Shown here: piece by piece, positions 24,144-32,484 of the stretch
Layout of the letters: each line of letters begins with the position of its first letter
How positions within the stretch are numbered: position 1 is the stretch's first letter
From: a virus
DNA: 45,889 nt
Strand: one strand, 5' to 3'
Virus record (IMG/VR): IMGVR_UViG_3300049796_000005
Span: 1 to 45,889 of that record
Position numbers and translations under genes: made by a program
Notes under the pieces: generated by a model
What the model was told of the DNA's origin: nothing
The model's database searches: none
Seen by the model: the letters and a program-made list of their open reading frames with translations, nothing else

Positions 24144-26279
24144 CTAAACAAGCCGAACGGCGGTTGTCAACTGCCGGCCTCTGGCACCCGCGCAGTGAAT
24201 GATCTTGCCGGACTCAATCAGACCGCGCACAGCTTTGTCCACGTCTGCTTTGGTGTGGTGGCTGGCCAGCGCCAAATGCAGGTCAGCCACTTTCACTTCA
24301 TCCCGGCCTGACTCACCTAGGATCGCCAATACAGCATCAACTGGTGTCTTTGGCACTGGTTTCAGCGCCAACTCAGTGATGTACGCGCTGCCGTTGTGGC
24401 CGCGCTGGATCTCAAACCCCATCGGATGTGCCTGCTCCGCGTCCTTTTGTTTGCTCGTAAGCAGCTGGATCGTGTTCGGCAGCTCTTCGTCCGCTACCAC
24501 GTGCAGCTCAGTATCCACGCTGCCCAGCAGTGCGGTAGAGCCACGCGCATGGCCGGTACCCCGCGACGTGTGGTGCACTAGCATTACGGTGCTGGACACG
24601 CGCGCGATGAGCGCATTGCACAGCTCCACGACCCTGCCCATATCCGATGCATCATTTTCCTTGAGGCCCACTGATACCCGGGCCAGTGTGTCGATGACAA
24701 TCATCTCTGGGTTGAGGGCCGCCGCCTCGTCAATGAATTTCGCCCACCATTCCGCCGCGGGGGTCAGCCGATTGTCAGCGGGGATCGAGTACGGGTCACG
24801 GACCAAGTGCAGTTTGTCCCACACATCCGGGCGGCTATGCGCACCCGACCACGCGTGGAGGCGCTGAATAAAACCCCTGAACCCCTCACCAGCGATATAA
24901 ATCACCAGGCCCTCATGAGTAGCATGACCATGCCATTCCTGGCCCGTAGCGATACACCCAGCCATGTCCAAGGCCACAAACGACTTACCCGCTGCGGGTG
25001 CGCCGATCAGCATCACCTGAGTCTCGCGAAATAGAAAACCCTCGATCAGCGGCTCCGGTGGTGGTGTGTCCTGAAAATGGCTGGCCGGCCATATGATCTG
25101 ATCCGGCACCTCACGCGTGATCAGCTGCCGTAGCGGGCTAGCCACGAGCTTGAGGTCCACCGACGACATGTCGATGCCCGCCTCAGCGAGAGCTGCTCCT
25201 ACGCTGCCTTCGTGATCCGCACGGGCCAGGAACTGGACCAGCGTGTACGTCCCTTTGGGCTCGAAACCGTCCGGGACATTATCTGTCCAGAAATGGATCG
25301 GCCCGTGCCCCAAAGTCTGGTCATACAGTGTGCAGTCGGCACCATGCGCCGTGCACGACTTCTGACTGGCATGTGCACCCGGGGCCGTGTACATCATGCA
25401 GTGAGACCCACAGCGGTCCAGCCGATAAGCACTGTACCCGCGGTCGGTAAGGATCGTTTCCCAATCCTGATCTCGCGACCAGTCGTCTATATCTTGACCA
25501 AACGTATCGTCTGTGTCTATACTTAGTTGCTGGCCCACAATGGTGGTGCTGGAGGTGCCTTCCCCGGTGATTATATCCTGGCGAGGGGTAGTGGGGTCTT
25601 TGGTTCTTACCAAAGACCCCACCGCTGCGAGTAGCCACTGGGGGGCTTCGCGGACTTTGCCTGCCATGATGTATGGGCCCTCAGCGCGGACCGACGGCGG
25701 AGCGAGGACATAGCACCCGTGCACGTAGATGGCCCATCCGCCATCCATTTTGACCACGGCCGGTACACCAGCTGGTAAATGCCAATCGGCCGGCAGCGTG
25801 AAATAATAATGTCCGCCGTCTTTGTGTATCCAGTCGCCGTCTTTGTCTTTCTGGCCGGGTGTCAGCACGGTGGGCGCGAAGTCCGCAAACTCATCAGCCT
25901 CTTGCTCCGCCCAATACTCCAGGAACGCATACTTCTCGATCTCTGTATCCACATCAACGACGAGAAGCCGGGACTCGCCCACGTTGATGCCGATATTCGG
26001 GTGTACACCTGCCGCCGAGTTCGACTCCCACCGTGTCAGATAGTTTTTAAGCTTCGTCTTATTGGATGTGGCGAGACCAAAACCCATGTTGTGGCCATCA
26101 GCGCGCATCTTCTTCGCAGTAGCCGGCGCTAGCACCTTATCTGGGGCCGGCGCCTTGCTGTCCGTCTGGCACAAGAACGCGGCTAGACCCGCATCGGCCA
26201 TCGCGGCCAGAATGTTTTTTAAATTGCTCCTGTCGTAGCTGCTTCCTAGTGCTACCTCTATGGGGTGCGCGCCGAGCAT
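24144..26279 (-). CDS. Primase-helicase: AEP-type prim-pol fused to RepA/DnaB-like ATPase
   Basis: 711 aa, ATG with GAAGAGGG upstream. Residues about 20-215: bifunctional primase-polymerase domain with catalytic D109-x-D111 (VVDVD) and the downstream GGHYYF His. Residues 290-316 carry a Cys/His cluster (C290, C294, H303, C309, H312, C316) that may bind zinc. Residues about 405-640: RecA-fold ATPase with Walker A GAPAAGKS (426-433), Walker B MIVID (D530) and HHTSRGTGHARGS as in RepA-type hexameric helicases. C-terminal about 70 residues look like a winged helix (VKVADLHLALASHHTKADVDKAV). It primes and unwinds at the phage fork together with the polymerase at 27167. Confidence 0.85.
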   Translation of the reverse strand: MLGAHPIEVALGSSYDRSNLKNILAAMADAGLAAFLCQTDSKAPAPDKVLAPATAKKMRADGHNMGFGLATSNKTKLKNYLTRWESNSAAGVHPNIGINVGESRLLVVDVDTEIEKYAFLEYWAEQEADEFADFAPTVLTPGQKDKDGDWIHKDGGHYYFTLPADWHLPAGVPAVVKMDGGWAIYVHGCYVLAPPSVRAEGPYIMAGKVREAPQWLLAAVGSLVRTKDPTTPRQDIITGEGTSSTTIVGQQLSIDTDDTFGQDIDDWSRDQDWETILTDRGYSAYRLDRCGSHCMMYTAPGAHASQKSCTAHGADCTLYDQTLGHGPIHFWTDNVPDGFEPKGTYTLVQFLARADHEGSVGAALAEAGIDMSSVDLKLVASPLRQLITREVPDQIIWPASHFQDTPPPEPLIEGFLFRETQVMLIGAPAAGKSFVALDMAGCIATGQEWHGHATHEGLVIYIAGEGFRGFIQRLHAWSGAHSRPDVWDKLHLVRDPYSIPADNRLTPAAEWWAKFIDEAAALNPEMIVIDTLARVSVGLKENDASDMGRVVELCNALIARVSSTVMLVHHTSRGTGHARGSTALLGSVDTELHVVADEELPNTIQLLTSKQKDAEQAHPMGFEIQRGHNGSAYITELALKPVPKTPVDAVLAILGESGRDEVKVADLHLALASHHTKADVDKAVRGLIESGKIIHCAGARGRQLTTAVRLV

Positions 26280-26329
26280 TGGCCCTCTTCCATTATTTTA
26301 TATTGCGATCTACTCGGGACGAATTAGGG

Positions 26330-26596
26330 CTATACAGCATCCGTCGGGTGTGTGCAACAGCCATCGCAACCATGGACGGCTTCATACATCCTACCCGTTT
26401 CCTGCCAGAAATCAAACTGATCTGGGTCTGGATGTCCGACACCGTGCGTGCAGATGCGCTCCAAGATGCCCCTGTCATACCGCCAATGTGCAGGCCAGTC
26501 AGACATGTGATGGCCGGTTGGGTTATGTACGATGCAAGGCCGGCCTGCGCACTTGTCTGGCGAGTGGGTGTTAGTGAACCGTATTCCGTTATCCAT
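26330..26596 (-). CDS. Conserved phage protein with Cys/His motifs, 88 aa
   Basis: ATG at 26596 chosen for GGAGGGACGG upstream and overlap with the previous gene end. Motifs: NTHSPDKCAGRPCIVHNPTG, WRYDRGILERICTHGVGHPD and CDGCCTH. I recall this motif order from many actinobacterial phage and host proteins of unknown function. Two Cys pairs plus several His suggest a metal site. Not assigned further. Confidence 0.6.
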   Translation of the reverse strand: MDNGIRFTNTHSPDKCAGRPCIVHNPTGHHMSDWPAHWRYDRGILERICTHGVGHPDPDQFDFWQETGRMYEAVHGCDGCCTHPTDAV

Positions 26597-26822
26597 CCCG
26601 TCCCTCCGGGGTCTTAAAGCTTTCGCCAACCCACCGCTGAGCATCATACAGATGATCGAACTTGGCCATGTACGGGCCTTCGAGATCCAGCCGGGCTACC
26701 CATTGTATTTCAAAACCGTGACCGGGTCCAAACGGCACGTGCACGCGTTCGACCCACCACGGGCCAAACTGAAACAAGCCGTCGACCACGACGGTCAGCC
26801 GAAACTCCGCAGAGTCGCTCAC
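26589..26822 (-). CDS. Hypothetical protein, 77 aa
   Basis: GTG at 26822 overlaps the preceding stop (GTGA). Mostly beta strands (FRLTVVVDGLFQFGPWWVERVHVPFG, in pieces) ending in a helix DAQRWVGESFKTPEG. No recognised domain; coupled to both neighbours. Confidence 0.55.
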   Translation of the reverse strand: MSDSAEFRLTVVVDGLFQFGPWWVERVHVPFGPGHGFEIQWVARLDLEGPYMAKFDHLYDAQRWVGESFKTPEGRDG

Positions 26823-27127
26823 ATCGTGCCACCCGTCGCGCGGGGAGTACGTGTCACATGCCAGCCGTGGCTGTCGTGAGTGATGTGATACGTATATTTG
26901 CCGGGCTGAGTTGGAGCTTTGTTGTTCAGCGGCGCGGGCTGAAAATATGTGGACTCTTTCATTGTTACACCGGAATCATTTCCACCCTGCGGGCAGACCT
27001 TAGACACCGCGGTCGTATAGCGGCACTTCGCGTAGTCCGCGTGCGCCTCAGGGGCCTGCGCCAAAATGATAGCTCCGGCGACCATGCTGACCGAGAAAGA
27101 TGCTAAAAACACTGTTGTTGTCGTCAT
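26819..27127 (-). CDS. Predicted secreted protein with signal peptide, 102 aa
   Basis: ATG after AGGGTGATCGC. N-terminal hydrophobic helix (about 4-22) followed by EAHA-D, a fitting signal peptidase I site (cleavage near residue 30). The mature part is about 72 residues with two Cys (AKCRY, SKVCP) that could form a disulfide, then YTYHITHDSHGWHVTRTP. An exported protein within the replication operon is unusual. It might act at the cell envelope, for example in superinfection control; that is inference. Confidence 0.6.
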   Translation of the reverse strand: MTTTTVFLASFSVSMVAGAIILAQAPEAHADYAKCRYTTAVSKVCPQGGNDSGVTMKESTYFQPAPLNNKAPTQPGKYTYHITHDSHGWHVTRTPRATGGTM

Positions 27128-27166
27128 GCGATCACCCTATCCTTTCATATCTGATCATGTCAAGAT

Positions 27167-28993
27167 CTATTCTGGTTTCATCCAATTCGTACCCATGTCC
27201 AGCATGTCCGTACGGAGTACAGGCACGCGATCTGTCGCCCTGCACAGGGCCTGGCATGGTGTCTCCATGATCCGCTGCCACTCTTCCGCAGAGTCCCGGT
27301 CCACCACCAGCTCATCGTGCATCGCCAGCCGCAGCGTGCCACTAAGCCCAGCTTTGGAGCCCGCCACGATCGACTCGGCCAGCTGTACATACGCGCTCCC
27401 CTGGACTACATAATTTTGTCCTTTGTAGCCCGCGAACTTACCTTCAAATTTGGGTATGGGCAGCGGCCGGCCATCGATCGCCACGACATACCCGTGTGTG
27501 TTCGCGATCTTGCGAATGGTGGTTAACGTGCGCTTAATGTTTGGCATACTGTCCATCACCGACGACTGAATTCGCTTGGCCTCGTCCCGTGAAATGTGTA
27601 CACTTTTTGCATCGGACAGATTCTTGGCTAGCAGATCGGCCCCCTGTCCGTACATCCCCGCCAGCAACACAACCTTAGCGATATTCCGTTGCACCTCCGC
27701 TGCTGCCATTGCGGGCCCGTACAGCTCCGCGCCAGACTCGTACGCCTGGATCATCTCCCACTCACCCGAGATATTCGCCAGGGTGATTGGCTCGATAGCG
27801 GACCAGTCAATAGAGGCCAGGGAGCCGCCAGCGTCGGCACGAAGCACCCCCCGCGCATCTCCAGGGAACTGCTGCAATTCGGGGGAGCCATAGCTCATGC
27901 GGCCCGTAGCGGAGGCCCCCAGAATGCCTGCCATCGTGTGTACGCGGCCAGTGACACTAGCCATGCTCGCGCACTTTTGCAAATAGCCGTTAACTTTCGT
28001 CAGCCGCTTGTACTCTAGGTGAGCGACCGCCGCTGGGTGCACCAGCTTCTCTACGTCCGAAGCCCGCGCGCCGAGTAAGCCTGTCTCCGTGCGCGGCCAA
28101 TCCTTAGGCAGCGCATCCTGCTCGTGCAGGTACTCCACGAGGTGCTGGCCGTTTCCCGGGTCCAGGCCCAGCGCCGTGATCTTATCCGCGGCGGCTGACA
28201 CCGTGTCCTCGTGCCGTGTTTTCCACTGGTCGTAGTACTGCCCATCAAACGCTATGCCTCTCGCGCCGGCGTGGAGCATCACACGATTCACTATCTGATC
28301 GCGCTCGACTAGATAGTCCGGGTCCTCCGCCGCCCAGCTAGCCCATGGGCCTGAGCTAACATATTCTATCGCTGTCTTAGCCTTTTCTTTCAGGATCGGC
28401 AGCAGCGCCAAGGTCGCCCGTGTATCCTCCATGGCACCGTTGCAATAGACCATACTGCTAATGTCCATGCCGGCGAACCCCGCCGAGATAGTATCGAATC
28501 CCGCCGCCTTCATCGCGTGCTTAATCGGCGTATCCCGTATACCCAAATGTAGCTGAGCCAGCGCGTCCAGACCTTTACGTTCTAGCGGACTCGGACTGCC
28601 CAGCCGTGCGTAAATGAGCGTGTCTTGGACCTTTTCTATATCTTCCATTCTCATCAAATTGTTATTGACGAGCGTCGGGATATCGAACGCTGCGTTATGA
28701 AACACCAACCCTACGGCGGCGGATATCACTAATCGCACGCACTCAGCCTGTCTCGGGTCGCGCGGGTCCAGAATGACTGAGGTGTCGCCGTCACTGAATG
28801 TTACCGCTTTGAGATCAAACATGAGCGCCCCAAGGCCGCCAGCCTCCGTATCACATGCGATAATCCGGCCGGTCCTGGACTCCTCCAGCCATGACCGGAC
28901 CGCATCAGGAGCGAAATACATGCGCCGGTCATTCCGGTCATGCTGAAGCGTACCGGCATACGCGGGCTTCCCCGGCGGGCGCTCAATCAGCAT
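27167..28993 (-). CDS. polA: DNA polymerase I (family A) with 3'-5' exonuclease-like domain
   Basis: 608 aa, ATG with GGGGGAAGTGACG upstream. Exonuclease-like domain about 30-210: CDTEAGG (D-x-E), FHNAAFDIP and later conserved Asp. Polymerase domain about 300-608: motif A SIDWSAIEP in place of DYSQIE, motif B RNIAKVVLLAGMYGQG, motif C AMHDELV. No 5'-nuclease domain, as usual in phage enzymes. Replicative polymerase of the phage, next to primase-helicase and helicase genes. The Trp in motif A is a known phage-type variation. Confidence 0.9.
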   Translation of the reverse strand: MLIERPPGKPAYAGTLQHDRNDRRMYFAPDAVRSWLEESRTGRIIACDTEAGGLGALMFDLKAVTFSDGDTSVILDPRDPRQAECVRLVISAAVGLVFHNAAFDIPTLVNNNLMRMEDIEKVQDTLIYARLGSPSPLERKGLDALAQLHLGIRDTPIKHAMKAAGFDTISAGFAGMDISSMVYCNGAMEDTRATLALLPILKEKAKTAIEYVSSGPWASWAAEDPDYLVERDQIVNRVMLHAGARGIAFDGQYYDQWKTRHEDTVSAAADKITALGLDPGNGQHLVEYLHEQDALPKDWPRTETGLLGARASDVEKLVHPAAVAHLEYKRLTKVNGYLQKCASMASVTGRVHTMAGILGASATGRMSYGSPELQQFPGDARGVLRADAGGSLASIDWSAIEPITLANISGEWEMIQAYESGAELYGPAMAAAEVQRNIAKVVLLAGMYGQGADLLAKNLSDAKSVHISRDEAKRIQSSVMDSMPNIKRTLTTIRKIANTHGYVVAIDGRPLPIPKFEGKFAGYKGQNYVVQGSAYVQLAESIVAGSKAGLSGTLRLAMHDELVVDRDSAEEWQRIMETPCQALCRATDRVPVLRTDMLDMGTNWMKPE

Positions 28994-29156
28994 TCGTCAC
29001 TTCCCCCGATTCTTCCACATATACCGCCGCTTGGTCAGCAAACTGTGATCTAACCAGTCCCACTCGCAACTGGGGTTTATGAAATTGGATGAACCTCCCT
29101 GTGCTCCAGGCATCCTCCCTGAGCATGACGCGACCGCAGCCAGTGCATTTACTCAT
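28983..29156 (-). CDS. Small zinc-ribbon-like protein, 57 aa
   Basis: ATG at 29156 overlaps the stop of the preceding gene; its own stop runs 11 bases into the polymerase gene. Starts MSKCTGCGRVM with one C-x2-C pair. Half of a zinc ribbon at most. Coupled junctions on both sides support it. Function unknown. Confidence 0.55.
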   Translation of the reverse strand: MSKCTGCGRVMLREDAWSTGRFIQFHKPQLRVGLVRSQFADQAAVYVEESGEVTNAD

Positions 29157-29518
29157 CGGGGCTCAAGAAGTGACAGATCAATGAGGAGGAAGTCCGGGTG
29201 ATCGGACCATGTGTGCATGAAATCTTGTAAAGCAGCATCGTACGCAACATAAGCAGCATAAGCAGCAGCAGCAACAGCAGCAGCAGCATAATCAGCATAA
29301 TCAGCAGCAACATAAGCAACGGCATCCCTGTACCGTTGAACCAAACGCCCCCCAAACTCCAAGAATGGGTTATCTAGATCTAGCCGCGCTCTTAAAAACT
29401 CCTCGACCGAGATTCTATTCTGTTCCGGTGGTGTGACGGTGTAACCGCGCTCCTCCAGAACTTCCACCAAAGACGCATGTGTCACGCGTTTGCCGTCGAA
29501 ATCATAGACATTGGTCAT
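29153..29518 (-). CDS. Protein with alanine/tyrosine repeat segment, 121 aa
   Basis: The ATG at 29518 forms TAATG with the previous stop, so this start is preferred over an upstream ATG. N-terminal helical part (VEVLEERGYTVTPPEQNR); residues about 72-102 are Ala with Tyr, Val and Asp in a pattern like the long repeat of 20004-20912 and also built from GCT/TAT/GAT codons. C-terminal DFMHTWSDHPDFLLIDL. Function unknown; shared repeat chemistry with the larger gene is notable. Confidence 0.6.
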   Translation of the reverse strand: MTNVYDFDGKRVTHASLVEVLEERGYTVTPPEQNRISVEEFLRARLDLDNPFLEFGGRLVQRYRDAVAYVAADYADYAAAAVAAAAYAAYVAYDAALQDFMHTWSDHPDFLLIDLSLLEPR

Positions 29519-29691
29519 TATGGATAAACCCTCTTCCATTCGTCGTTGTTCTCCCGGCGCTCTACAAAAAGTTCAATCCAGGGTATGTGCTTGTTCAAGC
29601 AATCTACGCTCCGCACAGCTTCTTCGTAAGAGGAAGACAGGTTACGGCAGCTCCAATCAACAGTACTGATACGGAACTCAACGATAGTCAT
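29518..29691 (-). CDS. Small hypothetical protein, 57 aa
   Basis: ATG at 29691 overlaps the upstream TGA; its TAA overlaps the next ATG. Sequence starts MTIVEFRISTVDWSCRN and ends ENNDEWKRVYP. Two Cys. Both overlaps make it convincing although short. No domain recognised. Confidence 0.6.
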   Translation of the reverse strand: MTIVEFRISTVDWSCRNLSSSYEEAVRSVDCLNKHIPWIELFVERRENNDEWKRVYP

Positions 29692-30254
29692 CTCGCCCCC
29701 TTACGTGCAACACTAATGCGTTGTGATAACGCTGCGTAACCCGCGATGTCAACCAGATTGTCCCGCTTGTGTGAATGCGCCTGGCGCGCGATCTTCATCA
29801 GGATCAGCATGTGGGCCACATCCTGTGGGGACACGATGCCGTCAGCCCCGACCGCCACATACAGGTAATCTTGCCACAGGTTGGCAATAGTAAGTAAGCT
29901 GTCCTCGGCGGGCCCATAAGCTTCCGCGCGTGGGCCCACGACGATGTCCTTGGCTTCGTCCAGTAGCTCAGCTTCCTCGGAAGCAGGGGCTTCGTGTTCC
30001 GTTTCCTCGTCGTCATCGTCCACGCCCGCTTCTGTCTCCTCTTTATCGTTTAGCGGCGCTACCAGGCGGCGGGCACACGCACCATAACCCATGTCTGTCT
30101 CCTCATTTGGTGATGTGGCGGGCTGGCTGTACCACTTTTCCGCGGCCCGCCACGCCTCGATGCGGGTATTCGGGTTCTGGTCCAGGAATTGCTTCCATGC
30201 GGCGGAGTAGGCGCACAGGTCGGCCCACGCCCGGGCCTCCGTTATGTCTGTCAT
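29688..30254 (-). CDS. DUF6378-type protein (MazG-adjacent family)
   Basis: 188 aa from the ATG at 30254 (GAGGACACAGA upstream, ATGA overlap with the previous stop). The C-terminal domain has GPRAEAYGPAEDSLLTIANL, then VSPQDVAHMLILMKIARQ and HKRDNLVDIAGYAAL, a pattern I recall as DUF6378, a helical phage domain often set beside nucleotide-metabolism genes. The middle is an acidic linker rich in Asp/Glu. Enzymatic function not established. Confidence 0.7.
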   Translation of the reverse strand: MTDITEARAWADLCAYSAAWKQFLDQNPNTRIEAWRAAEKWYSQPATSPNEETDMGYGACARRLVAPLNDKEETEAGVDDDDEETEHEAPASEEAELLDEAKDIVVGPRAEAYGPAEDSLLTIANLWQDYLYVAVGADGIVSPQDVAHMLILMKIARQAHSHKRDNLVDIAGYAALSQRISVARKGAR

Positions 30255-30571
30255 TCTGTGTCCTCTGTGTAAGCCCACGCGAAACTGTCCTGATCGTCAT
30301 CCCATAAAATTATAATAGGACCGGATATGACGGGGCGTGAGTGGCCGGCGTACGCATCACCCAAGAAATCGAGGCAAGCTGTACCTGCTATTACACAGGA
30401 GCCCTCATCGACTTTAGCGTGCGCACAATTGTGTGGGTTGTAGCAATCATCGTCAGCGCATATGTGGTGACAATCCGAACCTGGCGCTGCGGCGCAATTA
30501 ATCTCCCCCGTTATAAATCCGTTATGAAACTTGAACTTCACGAAATGATTATTCGCGTCCAACACCTTCAT
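30251..30571 (-). CDS. Hypothetical Cys/His-rich protein, 106 aa
   Basis: ATG overlaps the LysB stop. N-terminal beta part (FVKFKFHNGFITGEINC), then a cluster of Cys and His (SDCHHICADDDCYNPHNC, AHAK) probably binding metal, then a third part with GTACLDFLGDAYAGH. Not recognised as a known family. Confidence 0.6.
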   Translation of the reverse strand: MKVLDANNHFVKFKFHNGFITGEINCAAAPGSDCHHICADDDCYNPHNCAHAKVDEGSCVIAGTACLDFLGDAYAGHSRPVISGPIIILWDDDQDSFAWAYTEDTE

Positions 30572-31335
30572 GGCAGCAACCTGTCTAGCTGGGCCGCGAA
30601 GGCCGGCAACTTCGGAACATAATAGGATGTGTGTTGTCCATCATAGATGTAGCCGCGCAGAAGCGCAACCGCATCCCACCACCCTTGAGCTGTACTGAAA
30701 TTGTACCCATTCTGCCACTGGCCCGTAGACACAGCCTGAAAAGTCTCCACACCCCATCCGACAGGGTCCATCAAACTGAAATGCTTGCTCAGATCCTCAA
30801 ACGACCGCAGCGGGTGTGGCGGTGGGGGTGTGGCACAGATGCCGTCGCGCGGGTTAGCGACATCAAGAAGGTGTGTCTCGTGCGGGAAGGGGGCGTGCTG
30901 GCCCGCGAGGCCGTACCGCACGTCAACGCTGATCTGGCTGTCCGTGTGTAACCGCACAGGGTTGGCTACCATAACCGCCGCTGGGAGCCTATGAAGCGCA
31001 GACCAGTCCTCAAAGTGCCTGTTTGCTAATATTGCTAATGCTTCACTAGCAACCTGCGCGCCGCCCGAGTAACCGACCAAGACGATGCTTCGCTCTTGGC
31101 TGTCCAATTCTTTCTCGACTCGCGCCACCAAAGCACCCACAGCGGCGTTCTTGTTCGTCTCATACGCCGCCCCATCCCACGATGGGACCGGGCCATACGT
31201 ATTCTGCCAATTGAACTGCGCCGAAACGAATTTCGGCGCGGGCAGGTGGTCAGTCAGATTGGCCAGCATCCCCCAGGGGGTGGGGCTGGACTGCTCACCA
31301 ATGCCGGGAACTGTGATCACAAGATATTGTGTCAT
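30568..31335 (-). CDS. lysB: LysB-like esterase (mycolylarabinogalactan esterase family)
   Basis: 255 aa, alpha/beta-hydrolase layout. VPGIGEQ near the N-terminus, nucleophile elbow LVGYSGGAQ with S90, then LLDVANPRDGIC as the probable acid region and a C-terminal His. LysB enzymes cleave the mycolate ester to arabinogalactan and free the outer envelope of mycolata at lysis. It lies about 15 kb from LysA, on the other strand, within the replication operon, and starts with ATG overlapping the previous stop. Assignment by motif recall; another serine esterase is possible. Confidence 0.75.
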   Translation of the reverse strand: MTQYLVITVPGIGEQSSPTPWGMLANLTDHLPAPKFVSAQFNWQNTYGPVPSWDGAAYETNKNAAVGALVARVEKELDSQERSIVLVGYSGGAQVASEALAILANRHFEDWSALHRLPAAVMVANPVRLHTDSQISVDVRYGLAGQHAPFPHETHLLDVANPRDGICATPPPPHPLRSFEDLSKHFSLMDPVGWGVETFQAVSTGQWQNGYNFSTAQGWWDAVALLRGYIYDGQHTSYYVPKLPAFAAQLDRLLP

Positions 31336-31631
31336 GTGCCGGACTCCTCAAAGGACTTAAATGACACCTCAATGAATCCCTCAAGCGGGTAGGCGTATCG
31401 CAGCGCTTCCAGCTCAGTGCGGAAGATGTGGATATGTGCACCACCGGTAACTATCCACACGCCTTCAAGAGCCTGCTCGCCGTCGGTGGCGGCATCTACT
31501 GGTGTCAACCTGTACACCCTCTGTGAGTCGTTGGCCGCTCGACCTACCTCGCGGAACGCGTAGTTGCCCGCTAGTCTTATGTCCCCCTCGTCATCAGGCA
31601 GCTTATCGCCATAAACAAAATATTCTGTCAT
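31332..31631 (-). CDS. Hypothetical protein, 99 aa
   Basis: ATGA overlaps on both sides. Beta-rich (YFVYGDKLPDD, VWIVTGGAHIHIFRTELEALRYAYPLEG in parts). No recognised family. Lies directly upstream of lysB and is coupled to it. Confidence 0.55.
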   Translation of the reverse strand: MTEYFVYGDKLPDDEGDIRLAGNYAFREVGRAANDSQRVYRLTPVDAATDGEQALEGVWIVTGGAHIHIFRTELEALRYAYPLEGFIEVSFKSFEESGT

Positions 31632-32056
31632 GATTTATCCTTTTCTTTCTTATTCGGGAAACTGAATAAACCATTTGCGTCCCAGGTAATCCTGTAATAA
31701 CTACACGTGACCACAACCGCGGGGTGTGTGAAATAGGCTACAGGCCGCTCACTTTTGGCATCATAAATGACGGCACCGTAGAAAGTATCGGTCAACCCGG
31801 GTCCAAATAAGGTATCACCAGCGTCTACAACCAGCATTGGCGGGTTGAATAGCCCTCCGCTTGCAGTCAGGGTGGTGTGCAGCGATCGAGACTCTTGACG
31901 AGCGCCACAGCTTACAAAGGACCCCGCGTGTTCCAGTGGACGATGCATGGGGTGATGCAATGGCACGATGCGCAAATGCGGAACGCGCCCTTTGCGCACG
32001 CACTTAGCCATGCGCTTGTCTTCGCCCGGAAACCATTTCATTTCGCCCGTTGTCAT
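31628..32056 (-). CDS. Hypothetical protein, 142 aa
   Basis: ATG at 32056 in an ATGA overlap. Basic N-terminus with Cys/His (KCVRKGRVPHLRIVPLHHP), one further Cys pair, then a beta-rich C-terminal half (LFGPGLTDTFYGAVIYD, YFTHPAVVVTCSYYRITW). No family recognised. Confidence 0.55.
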   Translation of the reverse strand: MTTGEMKWFPGEDKRMAKCVRKGRVPHLRIVPLHHPMHRPLEHAGSFVSCGARQESRSLHTTLTASGGLFNPPMLVVDAGDTLFGPGLTDTFYGAVIYDAKSERPVAYFTHPAVVVTCSYYRITWDANGLFSFPNKKEKDKS

Positions 32057-32247
32057 GCTTTCTCCTGCCTTTCTCGCTCTTCCAATTCTTTTGTGATCTC
32101 TTGTAACTCCATTATATTCGTCAACACTTTGTCTCCGAAAATGCGTAATTCGGCGGTACGTTTAGCGATCTCATCCCTGTCCGCGATCACCTTCGCGTAC
32201 GCCACCTTCTGTGCCTTGACCAGCTCAGCTAGCGTCGGATCTGTCAC
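32053..32247 (-). CDS. Small coiled-coil protein, 64 aa
   Basis: GTG at 32247 overlaps the previous stop. Almost wholly helical and charged (LAELVKAQKVAYAKVIADRD, ELQEITKELEERERQEKA), a probable coiled coil. Function unknown. Confidence 0.55.
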   Translation of the reverse strand: MTDPTLAELVKAQKVAYAKVIADRDEIAKRTAELRIFGDKVLTNIMELQEITKELEERERQEKA

Positions 32248-32456
32248 GTCTTATTATCCTGCCCGCGTAATAAGTAGTACGCTTGGACAAAGTTGTCAAA
32301 GTCCGGTATTACAATCTCTGCGGGCCCGTACAGCTCCGCGCCAGTGGGCCGCAAAGACAACGACCCGTCTTCGGCAATAATCTCGTACACCACCTCGACT
32401 GAGGTCTGCGCCCGCTGGTGCGCAACCGTCCACATTATTTTCATTATCGTATTCAT
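32244..32456 (-). CDS. Hypothetical protein, 70 aa
   Basis: ATG at 32456. Beta-rich part VEVVYEIIAEDGSLSL followed by GAELYGPAEIVIPDFDNF. No domain recognised. Follows a 28-base gap after 32485, with CAGGACGAACAG before the start. Confidence 0.55.
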   Translation of the reverse strand: MNTIMKIMWTVAHQRAQTSVEVVYEIIAEDGSLSLRPTGAELYGPAEIVIPDFDNFVQAYYLLRGQDNKT

Positions 32457-32484
32457 CTCTGTTCGTCCTGTTCAAGATCTGTCA

